Source of the DNA: Denitrificimonas caeni DSM 24390
Lineage (GTDB): Bacteria; Pseudomonadota; Gammaproteobacteria; Pseudomonadales; Pseudomonadaceae
DNA length: 64,000 nt
Direction of reading: 5' to 3'
NCBI RefSeq assembly: GCF_000421765.1
Contig: NZ_ATXQ01000002.1
Span: forward strand, 310,001-374,000
Below the pieces are notes generated by a model, which saw only the letters and a program-made list of their open reading frames with translations, did no database searches and was not told where the DNA came from. Below are positions 7,852-17,408 of this stretch, one piece after another (the first letter of the stretch is position 1; the number at the start of each line of letters is the position of its first letter). The position numbers were made by a program, and so were the translations under genes.

Positions 7852-8178
7852 ATGCGCTATTTGAGCTTATTTTTCGCCTGCGCACTGCTGAGCTGCAACG
7901 TCAGTGCTGCAGACGCCTTTACCGTGCAATTGGAAATGAAAGACGGCGAGTTGATTCCTGGCACCCTGACAGTGCCAGCCAACACCCGCATCCGTATTGA
8001 AGTGCACAACAGCGGCAGCAGCCCTGCTGAGTTTGAAAGCACACAGATGCGCAAAGAAAAAGTCTTGGCTCCGGGTGCAAAATCAGTGGTCGTCATCGCT
8101 CGTTTACGTCCCGGCCAATACAGTTTTTTTGATGATTTCCATTTAGATCATCCCGCAGGCTTAGTCATCGCAGAGTAA
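7852..8178 (+). CDS. ftrB: FtrB-like cupredoxin-domain periplasmic protein
   Basis: A 108-residue protein with a signal peptide (about residues 1-19, cut after VSA) followed by a small cupredoxin-like beta domain. Visible parts are PGTLTVPANTRIRIEVHNSG, FES with MRKEK, LAPGAKS and the final FHLDHPAGLVI. In the Ftr system the cupredoxin is thought to oxidise ferrous iron delivered by the P19 protein before permeation. It starts 66 bases after ftrA with the hairpin between them, and ends three bases before ftrC. Confidence 0.85.
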   Translation: MRYLSLFFACALLSCNVSAADAFTVQLEMKDGELIPGTLTVPANTRIRIEVHNSGSSPAEFESTQMRKEKVLAPGAKSVVVIARLRPGQYSFFDDFHLDHPAGLVIAE

Positions 8179-8181
8179 CTT

Positions 8182-9051
8182 ATGGGTCAAACATTATTTG
8201 TAGTCTGGCGCGAAGCCATGGAAGCGTTGCTGGTCATCGGCATTTTGTATGCCTGGTTAAACAGTTTTCCTGAAGGACAGAAAGGTAAGCGTTATCTTCT
8301 TCTCGGCGTCGCCCTGGGCAGCCTGCTGGCAGTGTTTTTAGCGGCAAGCATTTACGGTTTATCCAATCTACTCTCCGGCGATAGCTACGATCTGTTTTTA
8401 ATCGCGATGCAGTTAACCGCTGCGGTATTGATTGTGCAGATGGTGTACTGGATGAATCAGCACGGTCGTCATCTTAAACAGCATCTGGAACAGGGCTTGA
8501 GTAAACAGGTTCAGCAAGCCAATTGGCTGGGCGTCACCTTGATTACCGCTATTGCCATTGCCCGTGAAGGCAGTGAAATTGTGGTCTTTCTCTCCAGTAC
8601 GATTTTCAGTTTAACCAGCGCCACTGTGCTGCCGTTCTTGCTGACCTGCGCACTGGGCTTACTCTTAGCTTTTGCTACTTTTTATGTGTTCCAATTCAGT
8701 CAGCGCTGGTTGTCTTGGCCGGTCTTTTTCAAAGTCACCACTGCGATTTTATTATGCTTGGGTGCTTCGCTGTTTCTCAAAGGCATGGAGGGGGCGTTCG
8801 AGTTCAGCCTCAATTATGACTGGAACGTACCCGATATTTTGCTCGATCCGGCTTGGGATATCTCTGCCATTTTGGATGATTCCAGCCCACTCGGCAGCTT
8901 GCTTGCCTCTCTGTTGGCTTATCGCGCCATGCCGGCATGGTTTAGCGTGCTCAGCTTTGCCTTGTATTGGCTGGCGGTCTACCTCCTATTTAAAGTGATC
9001 AGACCTCATCTTAATCACCTTGCAAAATCACAGACGCAACAGCATGCGTAA
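8182..9051 (+). CDS. ftrC: Ftr1-family iron permease FtrC
   Basis: A 289-residue inner-membrane permease of the FTR1/EfeU family with about seven hydrophobic helices. Two copies of the family's REXXE iron-binding motif are visible: REAME at residues 10-14, a variant of the usual REGLE, and REGSE near residue 136. It would move iron into the cytoplasm in partnership with the FtrB cupredoxin. It sits between ftrB and ftrD at spacings of 3 and 8 bases, so all are one transcript. Confidence 0.92.
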   Translation: MGQTLFVVWREAMEALLVIGILYAWLNSFPEGQKGKRYLLLGVALGSLLAVFLAASIYGLSNLLSGDSYDLFLIAMQLTAAVLIVQMVYWMNQHGRHLKQHLEQGLSKQVQQANWLGVTLITAIAIAREGSEIVVFLSSTIFSLTSATVLPFLLTCALGLLLAFATFYVFQFSQRWLSWPVFFKVTTAILLCLGASLFLKGMEGAFEFSLNYDWNVPDILLDPAWDISAILDDSSPLGSLLASLLAYRAMPAWFSVLSFALYWLAVYLLFKVIRPHLNHLAKSQTQQHA

Positions 9052-9059
9052 GGCTCATT

Positions 9060-10451
9060 ATGCACAGTAAAAGCTCTCGTTATATCGCCTATGCAGGGTA
9101 TTGGCTGCGCGATCATCGCAAAGTGATTCTCGGTATTCAGTGGTTCATCGTGCTGTTCTATGCCGCTCTGATTATTATTCCCTGTTTCTATCCAGTACCG
9201 GATAACGATGCGCGCATACTTAACAATCTTACGGTGTTTGCCCAGTTCTGTTTCTGGGGTATTTGGTGGCCGTTTGTTTTGCTGTCGATGATTTTTCTAG
9301 GACGCTTTTGGTGCGGAGTGATGTGCCCTGAAGGTGCGCTGACTGAGTGGGCTTCAAACAATGGCTTAGGCCGACCGATTCCAAAATGGATGCGCTGGGG
9401 AGGTTGGCCATTTACCGCCTTTGCCCTAACCACAATCTATGGGCAGTTGGTCAGCGTTTACCAATACCCTTGGGCGGTGCTGTTAGTGCTGGGTGGTTCA
9501 ACGGTTGCGGCGATCATCGTCGGTTTTTTATACGCAAAAAACAAACGTGCATGGTGCAATTATTTGTGCCCGGTCAATGGTGTGTTTGCCTTGCTGGCAA
9601 AATTAGCGCCGGTGTATTACAAGGTCGATAAAGTTGCTTGGGATGAAAATCGTCAATATGAAAAAGCCAATCTAATTAAAGTTGCGCAGGTCAATTGCGC
9701 GCCTTTGCAGCCGTTGCGCAGCATGCAAGGCAGCAGTGGTTGCCACATGTGCGGACGCTGCAGCGGTCATCACAATGCGATTGATTTAAGCTTTCGCTCG
9801 CCAATGGATGAAGTGGTACGTCTTGGCGCGAGCGAAGCGACTTTCTGGCAAATGGCTTTGATTCTGTATGGCTTACTGGGTATCGCCATCGGCGCTTTTC
9901 ACTGGACCATGAGCCCGCTGTTTATCCAATACAAATTGACCTTGGCTGAGTTTTTTATCAACCATGAAATCTGGTGGATTCTTGATAACAATGCCCCGTG
10001 GTTTGTCTTGACTCACTACCCAGAAAACAATGATGTTTTCTCTTGGCTGGATGGTTTGTGCATCCTCACCTATATTCTTGCCACGGCAGCTGTGATGGGC
10101 ACGGCTCTTTTGGCCTGTTTGACTGCTGCTACGGCGATTGCTGGCCACGTCAGTCGACAACGCATCTATCATCTGGCGCAAGCTTTTATCCCCATTGCCG
10201 GTGCAGGCGTATTCTTGGGTTTATCCGCCACCACCTTGTCGTTAATCAAACATGAAGGCATCAGTACCTGGTGGGCGAACGACGTTCGTTTGCTACTGCT
10301 GGTGGTGTCCAGTTGTACAGTGGCCTGGCTGGGTTTTAGGATTTTACAGCTGTGGACTTCGGGCTGGCGTTTAATGGTGTCATTCTGCGCTGTCTTAGCG
10401 GCACTGGCGGTGGTGAATAGCGCCTGGGGCTTGATGTTTTGGTGGTGGTAA
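9060..10451 (+). CDS. ftrD: FtrD-like membrane polyferredoxin (4Fe-4S)
   Basis: A 463-residue membrane protein of the NapH/CcoG-like polyferredoxin group. Cysteine clusters are visible at CGVMCPEGALTEW (about residues 82-95), WCNYLCPVNG (about 160-170) and CHMCGRCSGHH (about 223-233). Several transmembrane segments lie before and after them. In the Ftr iron system this component is thought to pass electrons across the membrane, for example to recycle the cupredoxin. It ends 39 bases from the convergent regulator gene; no clear terminator is visible between them. Confidence 0.87.
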   Translation: MHSKSSRYIAYAGYWLRDHRKVILGIQWFIVLFYAALIIIPCFYPVPDNDARILNNLTVFAQFCFWGIWWPFVLLSMIFLGRFWCGVMCPEGALTEWASNNGLGRPIPKWMRWGGWPFTAFALTTIYGQLVSVYQYPWAVLLVLGGSTVAAIIVGFLYAKNKRAWCNYLCPVNGVFALLAKLAPVYYKVDKVAWDENRQYEKANLIKVAQVNCAPLQPLRSMQGSSGCHMCGRCSGHHNAIDLSFRSPMDEVVRLGASEATFWQMALILYGLLGIAIGAFHWTMSPLFIQYKLTLAEFFINHEIWWILDNNAPWFVLTHYPENNDVFSWLDGLCILTYILATAAVMGTALLACLTAATAIAGHVSRQRIYHLAQAFIPIAGAGVFLGLSATTLSLIKHEGISTWWANDVRLLLLVVSSCTVAWLGFRILQLWTSGWRLMVSFCAVLAALAVVNSAWGLMFWWW

Positions 10452-10490
10452 TCTACTGCTAGAAAAGGACGCATGAATGGTTCACGCGGT

Positions 10491-11468
10491 TTAACGTCGA
10501 CTAAAGCGCTTGCGGTATTCTGTAGGGGTCACGCCAGTTCTGTTGCGAAATAAACGCCGAAACGAACTGGCATCTTCATAGCCCACTTGCGACATCACCA
10601 GATCCACACTGAGCTCGGTTTCTTCCAACAGTTTCTGTGCGGCTTCAATGCGCAGAGACTGCAGATACGCATTGGGTGGGCTGTCTAAGGCGGTATTAAA
10701 ACGCCTGATCAGCGTGCGTTTCGAGACATTAAAACGTTGCGCCAACTCATCCAAAGTAAAACGTTGCGCATAATGCGCTTGCAGCCACTCTTGCACCTGC
10801 TTGACCAATTCGTCTTTGTGCGGCTTGGCTAAACGCATCAGGGAATACGACAACTGGCTGTCACGGCGGTAATCAATCACAAAGGCTTTAGCGGTTTGCA
10901 GGGCCACGTCAAAACCGACAAAACGCTCAATCATATGTAGGCCTAAGTCAAACCACGCCAAACCACCGCCTGCACAATAAATATGCTCATCGCGGGTAAT
11001 CAGTTGCTCTGCAGTTAACTGCACCGCTAGATAACGCTCGGCAAACTGCTGTTTAAAGCCCCAATGAGTGGTCGCACAGCGGCCATTGAGAATGCCTGCT
11101 TCAGCCAAGAGAAAATTGCCGGTGCAATTGCCGGCAATGGTCCAGCTCTGCTGATTGGCATACTGCAATAAAGCTAACAGCTCTGAATTCTGCGCCAGCA
11201 CCTCATCGATTGGCCCACCGATGGTCGGCACAATGATCGCATCCACCTGCACGATGTCGGCGTAACTCAGCTGCGCAGCGATTTGAATGCCATTGATGCA
11301 GCGAATCGGCTGACCATCAGGGCTGGCAATGCGCACATTAAAGTGCCGCCCCACTTCCTCGCCCTGCACTCGATTCCAAGTCACCCCAGCCAAAGCGAAC
11401 AAATCCATCACCCCGGTAATGGCCGAAGCCAAAGCCGAATCAAAACCAAGCACTATGATATTCAGCAT
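10491..11468 (-). CDS. GlxA-family AraC-type transcriptional regulator
   Basis: A 325-residue regulator with an N-terminal DJ-1/PfpI-like class I amidotransferase fold (residues 1-190; IVPTIGGP, GNCTGNFLLAEAGIL) and a C-terminal AraC helix-turn-helix pair (about 228-325; FTLDELAQRFNVSKRTLIRRFN and EDASSFRRLFRNRTGVTPTEYRKRF segments). The amidotransferase-like part usually serves as a ligand-sensing domain. It lies divergent to the acyl-CoA dehydrogenase gene, with about 107 bases between the starts, and may control it. The ligand is unknown. Confidence 0.88.
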   Translation of the reverse strand: MLNIIVLGFDSALASAITGVMDLFALAGVTWNRVQGEEVGRHFNVRIASPDGQPIRCINGIQIAAQLSYADIVQVDAIIVPTIGGPIDEVLAQNSELLALLQYANQQSWTIAGNCTGNFLLAEAGILNGRCATTHWGFKQQFAERYLAVQLTAEQLITRDEHIYCAGGGLAWFDLGLHMIERFVGFDVALQTAKAFVIDYRRDSQLSYSLMRLAKPHKDELVKQVQEWLQAHYAQRFTLDELAQRFNVSKRTLIRRFNTALDSPPNAYLQSLRIEAAQKLLEETELSVDLVMSQVGYEDASSFRRLFRNRTGVTPTEYRKRFSRR

Positions 11469-11575
11469 AGCTTGTCACTTTTAGCCCCAAGAGTGGCCAT
11501 ATTGACAATTATCTTTGTCCGCAACAAGGTTGATACTCGTTCACAAGCCCACTTTTTCTGTCGTTGGAGTTCAAG

Positions 11576-13366
11576 GTGTCGAAACTTATCAATAATAAAG
11601 ATTTAGAGTTTCTCCTCTATAACGTATTTAACGCTGAGCAACTGACCCAGTTACCGCGCTTTGCTGAGCATGACCGCACCACCTTTGACAGCATCTTAAC
11701 CACCGCAGAGCGTATCGCCACTGACTACTTTGCCCCGCATAACGCCAAAGCCGATGCTAACGAGCCACAGTTTGATGGCACGCATGTCACCACCATTGCT
11801 GAAGTAAAAGACGCGTGGCGACACTTTGCCGAATCAGGTTTGCTCTGTGCCCGGCATGACTATGCCGAGGGTGGTATGCAATTACCGTCGTTGCTGCACA
11901 TGGCCGCTAACAGCTTTTTTATGTCGGCCAACCCATCGACTGCAGGCTATCCATTTTTAACCAGCGCCGCCGCCAATGTGATTCATGCTTTTGGCAGTGA
12001 TGAACAAAAAGCCATGTTTATTCCAGCGATGTTTAGCGGTCGTTTTTCGGGAACCATGGCTTTAACCGAACCGGATGTAGGTTCATCCTTGGGCGATTTG
12101 AGCACGAAAGCCGTACCCGCTGCTGATGGCAGTTACCGTATCAAGGGGCAAAAAATGTACATCTCTGGTGGTGATCAAGACATCACCGAGAACATCGTGC
12201 ACTTGGTTTTGGCGCGCATTGAAGGTGCTGAGAAAGGCGTTAAAGGCATCTCGCTGTTTATTGTGCCGAAAGTGATGACCCACCCGGATGGCTCGTTAGC
12301 TGAGCGTAACGATGTGCAACTGGCGGGTTTGCTGCATAAGATGGGCTATCGCGGCACCACCTCGACCGTGCTCAATTTTGGCGAACAAGATCAGTGCGTC
12401 GGTTACCTGCTGGGTGAAGCAGGTAAAGGCTTGATGTACATGTTCAAGATGATGAACGAAGCACGCATTGGCGTAGGTTTAGGCGCGGCAATGATCGGTT
12501 ATCGCGGTTATTTAGCCTCACTGGATTACGCCCGCAACCGCCCACAAGGCCGCTGTGTTACTGAAAAAGGCCCAGACAGCAAGCCCATTAACATCATCGA
12601 ACACACCGATGTAAAGCGCATGCTGTTAGCACAAAAAGCTTACGTAGAAGGCTCGCTGGCGCTGTGTTTACTGGCGGCACGCTTGGTCGATGAGCAAGAA
12701 GCCGGTAGCGATGGCGATGCCGGTATCTTGCTCGATTTACTGACACCAATCGTTAAATCTTTTCCGTCATTTTATGGTCCGCGTGCCAATGATCTGGCCA
12801 TTCAAGTGCTCGGCGGCGCCGGTTATACCCGTGAATATCCAGTGGAACAGTGCTACCGCGATAACCGTTTAAATCCGATTCATGAAGGTACTCATGGCAT
12901 TCAATCTCTGGATTTATTAGGCCGTAAACTCTGGCAGCACAACGGCAAAGGTTTGAAGCTGTTAATGGCGCGCATGCACAGCACCCTCGCCGCGGCAGCA
13001 CAGAAACCGCAACTGGGCGAACTGGTCAGCGAGTTCGAACACTACTTAACCCTGGTACAAACCACCACCTTGAAGCTCGGTGCTGCGATGCAAGCCGGTC
13101 AAGTCGAGGAAGCGCTGGCCAACTCTGCAGTGTTCTTAGACATGCTGGGTAAGACCGTGGTCGGCTGGCTGTGGTTGGAGATGGCCGATAAAGCCTTGGC
13201 CACCTTTGCAGGCTCCAGCAACGCTGAGGACAGCGACTTTGTTGCCGGCAAGTTACAAGCGGCGCACTACTTTGTGCGCTGGGAAATGCCAGAAATAGAA
13301 CTGCAAGCACGTTTACTGCAGCGTTTTGATCGCAGCTGCTTAGATATGCAAAGTGCTTGGTTCTAG
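11576..13366 (+). CDS. Acyl-CoA dehydrogenase (FadE-like)
   Basis: A flavin-dependent dehydrogenase of 596 residues, the longer class of acyl-CoA dehydrogenase found in pseudomonads, for the first step of fatty acid beta-oxidation. Typical segments are GTMALTEPDVGSSLGDL in the middle domain, YISGGDQDITEN, and the C-terminal QVLGGAGYTREYPVEQ with RLNPIHEGTHGIQ. The GTG at 11576 is preferred because GGAG ends 6 bases before it and the N-terminus MSKLINNKDLEFLLY is typical; an upstream TTG (11564) overlaps the RBS. A crotonase follows, supporting lipid catabolism. Confidence 0.92.
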   Translation: MSKLINNKDLEFLLYNVFNAEQLTQLPRFAEHDRTTFDSILTTAERIATDYFAPHNAKADANEPQFDGTHVTTIAEVKDAWRHFAESGLLCARHDYAEGGMQLPSLLHMAANSFFMSANPSTAGYPFLTSAAANVIHAFGSDEQKAMFIPAMFSGRFSGTMALTEPDVGSSLGDLSTKAVPAADGSYRIKGQKMYISGGDQDITENIVHLVLARIEGAEKGVKGISLFIVPKVMTHPDGSLAERNDVQLAGLLHKMGYRGTTSTVLNFGEQDQCVGYLLGEAGKGLMYMFKMMNEARIGVGLGAAMIGYRGYLASLDYARNRPQGRCVTEKGPDSKPINIIEHTDVKRMLLAQKAYVEGSLALCLLAARLVDEQEAGSDGDAGILLDLLTPIVKSFPSFYGPRANDLAIQVLGGAGYTREYPVEQCYRDNRLNPIHEGTHGIQSLDLLGRKLWQHNGKGLKLLMARMHSTLAAAAQKPQLGELVSEFEHYLTLVQTTTLKLGAAMQAGQVEEALANSAVFLDMLGKTVVGWLWLEMADKALATFAGSSNAEDSDFVAGKLQAAHYFVRWEMPEIELQARLLQRFDRSCLDMQSAWF

Positions 13367-13382
13367 GTTATGTTCAACGGAT

Positions 13383-13427
13383 CGCGCTGAATATTCTGGG
13401 TAACACGCCAGAGCATTGTTCAGCGCG
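13383..13427 (+). promoter_or_regulatory. Stem-loop between acyl-CoA dehydrogenase and crotonase genes
   Basis: CGCGCTGAA (13383-13391) pairs with TTCAGCGCG (13419-13427), and an inner CTGG...CCAG stem lies in the loop. No T-tract follows, so it is more likely an mRNA stability element than a terminator. AAGGAG and the crotonase start come 15 or more bases later. Confidence 0.45.
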
Positions 13428-13451
13428 CCTTTAGTCAATTAAGGAGCAGCC

Positions 13452-14240
13452 ATGAGCAGCGAAAACAAAGTGTTGGTTGAGGCCAGTGAGCATATTCTGA
13501 CGATCACCTTCAACCGCCCAGAAAAACTCAATGCACTGGATCCTGAAAGTTTCCATCTGTTGGCGCAGGCACTGTATCGCCTGCAGCATGACAGCGAACT
13601 GCGCGTCGGTGTTATCCAAGCCAACGGCAAGCACTTTACCGCCGGTTTAGAGCTGGATAAGTGGGCACCGATCTTTGCCACAGGCCAAGCCCCCGACATG
13701 GCGCACGATGAAATCGACCCCTATGGCATTGCTGGCGAAACTTTGACCAAACCCTTAATCATTGCTGTACAAGGTTTGTGCTACACCTCAGGTCTTGAGT
13801 TGCTACTCAATACCGAGATCCGTCTGGCCACCGCTGCAACACGTTTCGCGCAACTGGAAGTGCAGCGCGGTATTTACCCTTGTGGCGGCGGCACGGTACG
13901 TTTACCTGCAGAGATTGGCTGGGCGCGGGCGCAGCGTTACTTGCTGACCGGTGATGAGTTTAACGGCCAACAAGCCTATGACTGGGGCATGCTCACGGAA
14001 CTGTGCGAGCCAGAACATCTCCACCAGCGCGCCCGCGAGCTGGCGTGTAAAGTCGCGGCAGCGGCACCACTGGGCGTACAGGCCGCACTGACATCCGCAA
14101 AGCTTGCGCGTTTGCATGGCGATAGCGCCGCATTATCCGAGGTGTTTGATGATTTGGCCAAGGTCATGGCCAGCGAGGATGCCGCCGAAGGTGTGCGCTC
14201 ATTTTTGGAACGCCGTGCAGCGGTGTTTACAGGGCGCTAA
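13452..14240 (+). CDS. Crotonase / enoyl-CoA hydratase family protein
   Basis: A 262-residue crotonase-fold protein, likely hydrating or isomerising an enoyl-CoA in fatty acid breakdown. The N-terminal FNRPEKLNALD and oxyanion-hole segment KHFTAGLEL are present. Glu116 (in SGLEL) and Glu136 (in FAQLEV) fall where the two catalytic glutamates of enoyl-CoA hydratase lie. AAGGAG precedes the start. It lies 85 bases after the acyl-CoA dehydrogenase and is probably in the same operon. The exact substrate cannot be read from the sequence. Confidence 0.88.
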   Translation: MSSENKVLVEASEHILTITFNRPEKLNALDPESFHLLAQALYRLQHDSELRVGVIQANGKHFTAGLELDKWAPIFATGQAPDMAHDEIDPYGIAGETLTKPLIIAVQGLCYTSGLELLLNTEIRLATAATRFAQLEVQRGIYPCGGGTVRLPAEIGWARAQRYLLTGDEFNGQQAYDWGMLTELCEPEHLHQRARELACKVAAAAPLGVQAALTSAKLARLHGDSAALSEVFDDLAKVMASEDAAEGVRSFLERRAAVFTGR

Positions 14241-14279
14241 TAACTCGTGCGCTTTACTGGCGCTATATCTCAGATCAAA

Positions 14280-14312
14280 AAACGCGCAGCCAACCGAGCT
14301 GACTGCGCGTTT
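14280..14312 (+). terminator. Terminator after the crotonase gene
   Basis: AAACGCGCAG (14280-14289) pairs with CTGCGCGTTT (14303-14312), a 10-bp stem ending in a short T run. It lies 40 bases after the crotonase stop and before the convergent lipoprotein gene. Confidence 0.65.
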
Positions 14313-14352
14313 CAATGTAAACACGAAAACTATGACTAATAGTAAACGTCAA

Positions 14353-14715
14353 TCAGCGAATAATTTTCCACTCACCTGATTTATTTTTCTTTAAACGCAG
14401 ATCCTGCATATTGGTTTGTGTCTGCCCCATCATTGTCGCGGTGACTTCAACAGTGCACAGATACGCATCGTTATCAGAAGACTTACAACCTTGTGGCGAT
14501 ATATTTTCGATTTTAGGCATCATGCTCGACACCATCTCTTCCATACCAGAATCTTTAACACCTGCTATGTCTGAAACTTGTGCTAGTTCACTTGCAACCT
14601 GATCTTCAATTACCTTACGCACTTCAGCATCTGATGGGCCTCCACCACAAGCAGCCAGTGCTGCAGCCATGCCAAAAACCAATCCTAGCTTTGTAAAACC
14701 TTTTACTGCTTTCAT
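14353..14715 (-). CDS. Small hypothetical lipoprotein
   Basis: A 120-residue predicted lipoprotein with no function I recognise. A signal sequence ends in the lipobox LAAC followed by GGGPSDAE. The mature part is charged, with an AEVRKVIEDQVASELAQ helix near its start, and ends DLRLKKNKSGEWKIIR. The terminal part resembles small DUF4878- or NTF2-like lipoproteins, but this is weak. ATG at 14715 was chosen because AAGGAG sits 5 bases upstream; an upstream GTG at 14733 would swallow that RBS. It is a single gene between two terminators. Confidence 0.75.
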   Translation of the reverse strand: MKAVKGFTKLGLVFGMAAALAACGGGPSDAEVRKVIEDQVASELAQVSDIAGVKDSGMEEMVSSMMPKIENISPQGCKSSDNDAYLCTVEVTATMMGQTQTNMQDLRLKKNKSGEWKIIR

Positions 14716-14753
14716 AGTGACTCCTTGTTTCACGCATCATCCATCATTATAGA

Positions 14754-14785
14754 AAAAGCCACCTTGCTTAAACAAAGTGGCTTTC
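14754..14785 (-). terminator. Terminator of the five-gene envelope operon
   Basis: On the minus strand AAAGCCAC...GTGGCTTT forms an 8-bp stem, extended inside after one mismatch, followed by TTTTTCT. It lies just after the last gene of the operon (stop at 14792). Confidence 0.75.
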
Positions 14786-14791
14786 AATCAA

Positions 14792-15988
14792 TTAGAAGCC
14801 CAGTTGTACACCGCCACCGTCGTTCAGTTGGTAATTGGCTTCGCGGCCTTCAGCGTAACCTGCTGATCCACCTTGTGAACGGCACACACTGCCTTTCACC
14901 ACTGAACCTTCAGTAATTTTCGCATAAGACAGTTTGTTAGTGGTACGCACCACTTCAATCACACCCGTTTTGCTTTCCACCCGACCTGCTTTTTCTTTGG
15001 TGTAGGCATCATGCACTACAGCACCTTCGCTGAAACACTCGTAGATATCACCAGTGACCAACTCTTGAGAGAACACCAACTCACTGCCATCCATATCGGC
15101 CACGCGCAGTGGATAGATCGCTTCCAGCACTTGATTGGTGATTTTCCCGACCACACCATCAAGTGCGCTATGTGTTGACTTGAGACTGCCATCTTTAAGA
15201 TCAGCATCCACACTCAAGGTGTTGGCGAATTTAACTTGGCGCGTAGCAAACAGGATCACTTGATAGTCAATTGATAACTGCGCTTTGATTTTCTCACGTC
15301 CAGTCAGGTTACTTGTTTTTGAACTCGCTTCAGCTGCGGTCACGGTATAAACAAACATATAGTCTGTACCTAAACCGTTGCCCAGCTTATAAATCTCATC
15401 GCTCATGGCATTGCCGCTTTGGATAAAAGCTTTCTCCATGGCGTAGAGATTACCGTGTTGACGGTCCAACACATTAAACTTACGGCTCTGCACAAATTTA
15501 TTAATAAATTTCTGCTTGAGCGTTTCGTTAAGCTCGTAATAGCCACCACTGGCATTGCCCAGAACAGTAATGCTCCTTCTACTGTCTGCGCTAAGACCAG
15601 GAGCTTTATAGCTTTTACTAGTTTTGGTATTGCGTATCGTAACGTTAGCAATGTAACGACCATCGGTGTCTTGGTGCACGCTATTGACCTCGTAAGAGTC
15701 CGCGCGACCATTGGTCACCTTAGAGATTTCATCACTATAGGCGTCCTGTAAGACAGTGCCATCTTTAGAGCTGGTTTTCATGTGCAAGCTAGTCGACTTC
15801 ATCGATTTGATTTTCACACCTTGCAGCTTAGAAATCGCCTCGATAACCGCATTATTAACCGCCTCTTCACGGGTGATACCACTGCCTTCACCGCTGCTGC
15901 TTTGGGTAGTGGTTTTGGTAATCACCTGCGCTTGAGCTGTAAACGACAAGCTAAGTGTACAGACCAGACATAATATGAGTCTTAACAT
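14792..15988 (-). CDS. FlgT/CsgG-like secreted protein of the envelope operon
   Basis: A 398-residue exported protein with a signal peptide (residues 1-20, cut after AQA). Three parts can be told apart: an N-terminal region (about 25-110) with GITREEAVNNAVIEAISKL, as in FlgT-N/LPP20 domains; a middle region (about 125-285) resembling CsgG or FlgT-M, with KFVQSRKFNVLDR and LGTDYMFVYTVT; and a C-terminal region (about 290-375) like the FlgT C-terminal barrel. There is no lipobox, so it is likely periplasmic. It is the last gene of a tight five-gene operon. Function unknown; the domain reading is by eye. Confidence 0.7.
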   Translation of the reverse strand: MLRLILCLVCTLSLSFTAQAQVITKTTTQSSSGEGSGITREEAVNNAVIEAISKLQGVKIKSMKSTSLHMKTSSKDGTVLQDAYSDEISKVTNGRADSYEVNSVHQDTDGRYIANVTIRNTKTSKSYKAPGLSADSRRSITVLGNASGGYYELNETLKQKFINKFVQSRKFNVLDRQHGNLYAMEKAFIQSGNAMSDEIYKLGNGLGTDYMFVYTVTAAEASSKTSNLTGREKIKAQLSIDYQVILFATRQVKFANTLSVDADLKDGSLKSTHSALDGVVGKITNQVLEAIYPLRVADMDGSELVFSQELVTGDIYECFSEGAVVHDAYTKEKAGRVESKTGVIEVVRTTNKLSYAKITEGSVVKGSVCRSQGGSAGYAEGREANYQLNDGGGVQLGF

Positions 15989-15998
15989 AAGTGAGTCC

Positions 15999-17390
15999 TT
16001 AGAAGTCGTCCATGTCGTTTACCACACGGCTTTTGCGCGTCACACTCTGACTCGATTTAGGAGTGCTCTGAGCCTTAGATCCTTGCGAAGACAACGGAGC
16101 AACCATTTGATTGGTATTTTCTACGTTAGCGTGTGAATACATACGCACCACACCGACATAAACAACACCGTTAGCGTCTTTCGCGTCCCAACGTTTCACA
16201 GTACGCAAACCACGCAAGTTCATGTCTGAACGTGAAGTGATTTCCTTGTTGGTAATATCAATAATATCTTTCGCTGTTTTCTCACTCAGCGAGGTATCGT
16301 TGCCATTCACAGTTTCGGTAATGCTACGTTCAATCTGGGCGCTACTTTCCGAGCTACGCTTGAACTGAATCGCGGTATTAATAAAAGCAGATACAGCAGC
16401 GTCAGCACGTGAAGTTGCTTGATCAGTAGCGACTTCTTTCTTACGGTTATTCATGTACGGATCGCTATCTGGCTGATAGCTCCACTGACCGTAGCTGATA
16501 ATCACTGGCGCGCCACTTTCATTGTAAATCAGGCGAATACCATGCTCACTGATATAACCATCGTTTTTCTCTGGCAAGACATCTTTAACTTGACGACCCT
16601 TACCAGTAATCAACGACGCACGCTTCTGACGCATATCGCTTGCAACCTGTCGGGTTTTTCCAGACATCACAGCAATAACGCCGACCTCGTAATGATCAGC
16701 ACTGACTTGCGTCATGCTCGTTTGTACTGGAACTAAACCTTGCATGCTACCAAACGCACTTTCACTGATTTTTTGCACTAAAGCATCAGCAAACAATACT
16801 TTTTTGCGTTCTTCAGTTAAACCAGCAGCTTCAACACCCATTTCTTGCAATGCGCTATCTAGTTTTGCACCTGTCAGTTTTACAGCCTTATCTAATAACT
16901 GCGCAAAGCGGCCTTCAGCAGGCAACTTTTCAAACTCACGAGCATTAGTGGAATCATCACTAAACAACGTTTGCTTAAGTTCGCTTGACTGACGACCAAA
17001 TGCATTGCGCACAAACTCAGCCTGCATATTGAGCATCGCATTATCAAAGGCTAAATTTAATGCTTTAGCAAAAGACGGATCAGTGGCAGCCAAAGCCACG
17101 GTTGCACGGCCGCTAAAGAAAACTTTGCCGTTATTATCTTCGCCGTAATTAATGTCATGCTGATCAGCAAACTCATCAAAAAAATCATTCAGCGACTTCG
17201 GAGTAATATCTTTAGTGCTGGAATCAGAGAGCGCGTTTTGCTCTTCAATATCCGACTGCACAACGGCAGTACTGCTGACCTGTGGTTGAGCTTGCGGCTC
17301 AGCAGCTTGTCCAACTGACACATCTGACTCTTCTGCAGTTACATGGGCTGCCATAAGGCATGCTAAAACAACACCTGTTATTTTTTTCAT
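15999..17390 (-). CDS. Exported hypothetical protein (DUF6844-like)
   Basis: A 463-residue protein with a cleavable signal peptide (cut after VTA) and no lipobox, so probably periplasmic. I recall DUF6844 proteins in this kind of cluster, but cannot confirm the family. It begins with an acidic, Gln-rich linker, contains a SLNDFFDEFADQHDINYG segment near residue 65, a long middle helix-rich part and a Ser-rich basic tail ending in NDMDDF. ATG at 17390 or 17396 is possible. It lies 10 bases before the FlgT/CsgG-like gene. Confidence 0.7.
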   Translation of the reverse strand: MKKITGVVLACLMAAHVTAEESDVSVGQAAEPQAQPQVSSTAVVQSDIEEQNALSDSSTKDITPKSLNDFFDEFADQHDINYGEDNNGKVFFSGRATVALAATDPSFAKALNLAFDNAMLNMQAEFVRNAFGRQSSELKQTLFSDDSTNAREFEKLPAEGRFAQLLDKAVKLTGAKLDSALQEMGVEAAGLTEERKKVLFADALVQKISESAFGSMQGLVPVQTSMTQVSADHYEVGVIAVMSGKTRQVASDMRQKRASLITGKGRQVKDVLPEKNDGYISEHGIRLIYNESGAPVIISYGQWSYQPDSDPYMNNRKKEVATDQATSRADAAVSAFINTAIQFKRSSESSAQIERSITETVNGNDTSLSEKTAKDIIDITNKEITSRSDMNLRGLRTVKRWDAKDANGVVYVGVVRMYSHANVENTNQMVAPLSSQGSKAQSTPKSSQSVTRKSRVVNDMDDF

Positions 17391-17408
17391 TGTCATATCC
17401 CTACGTTA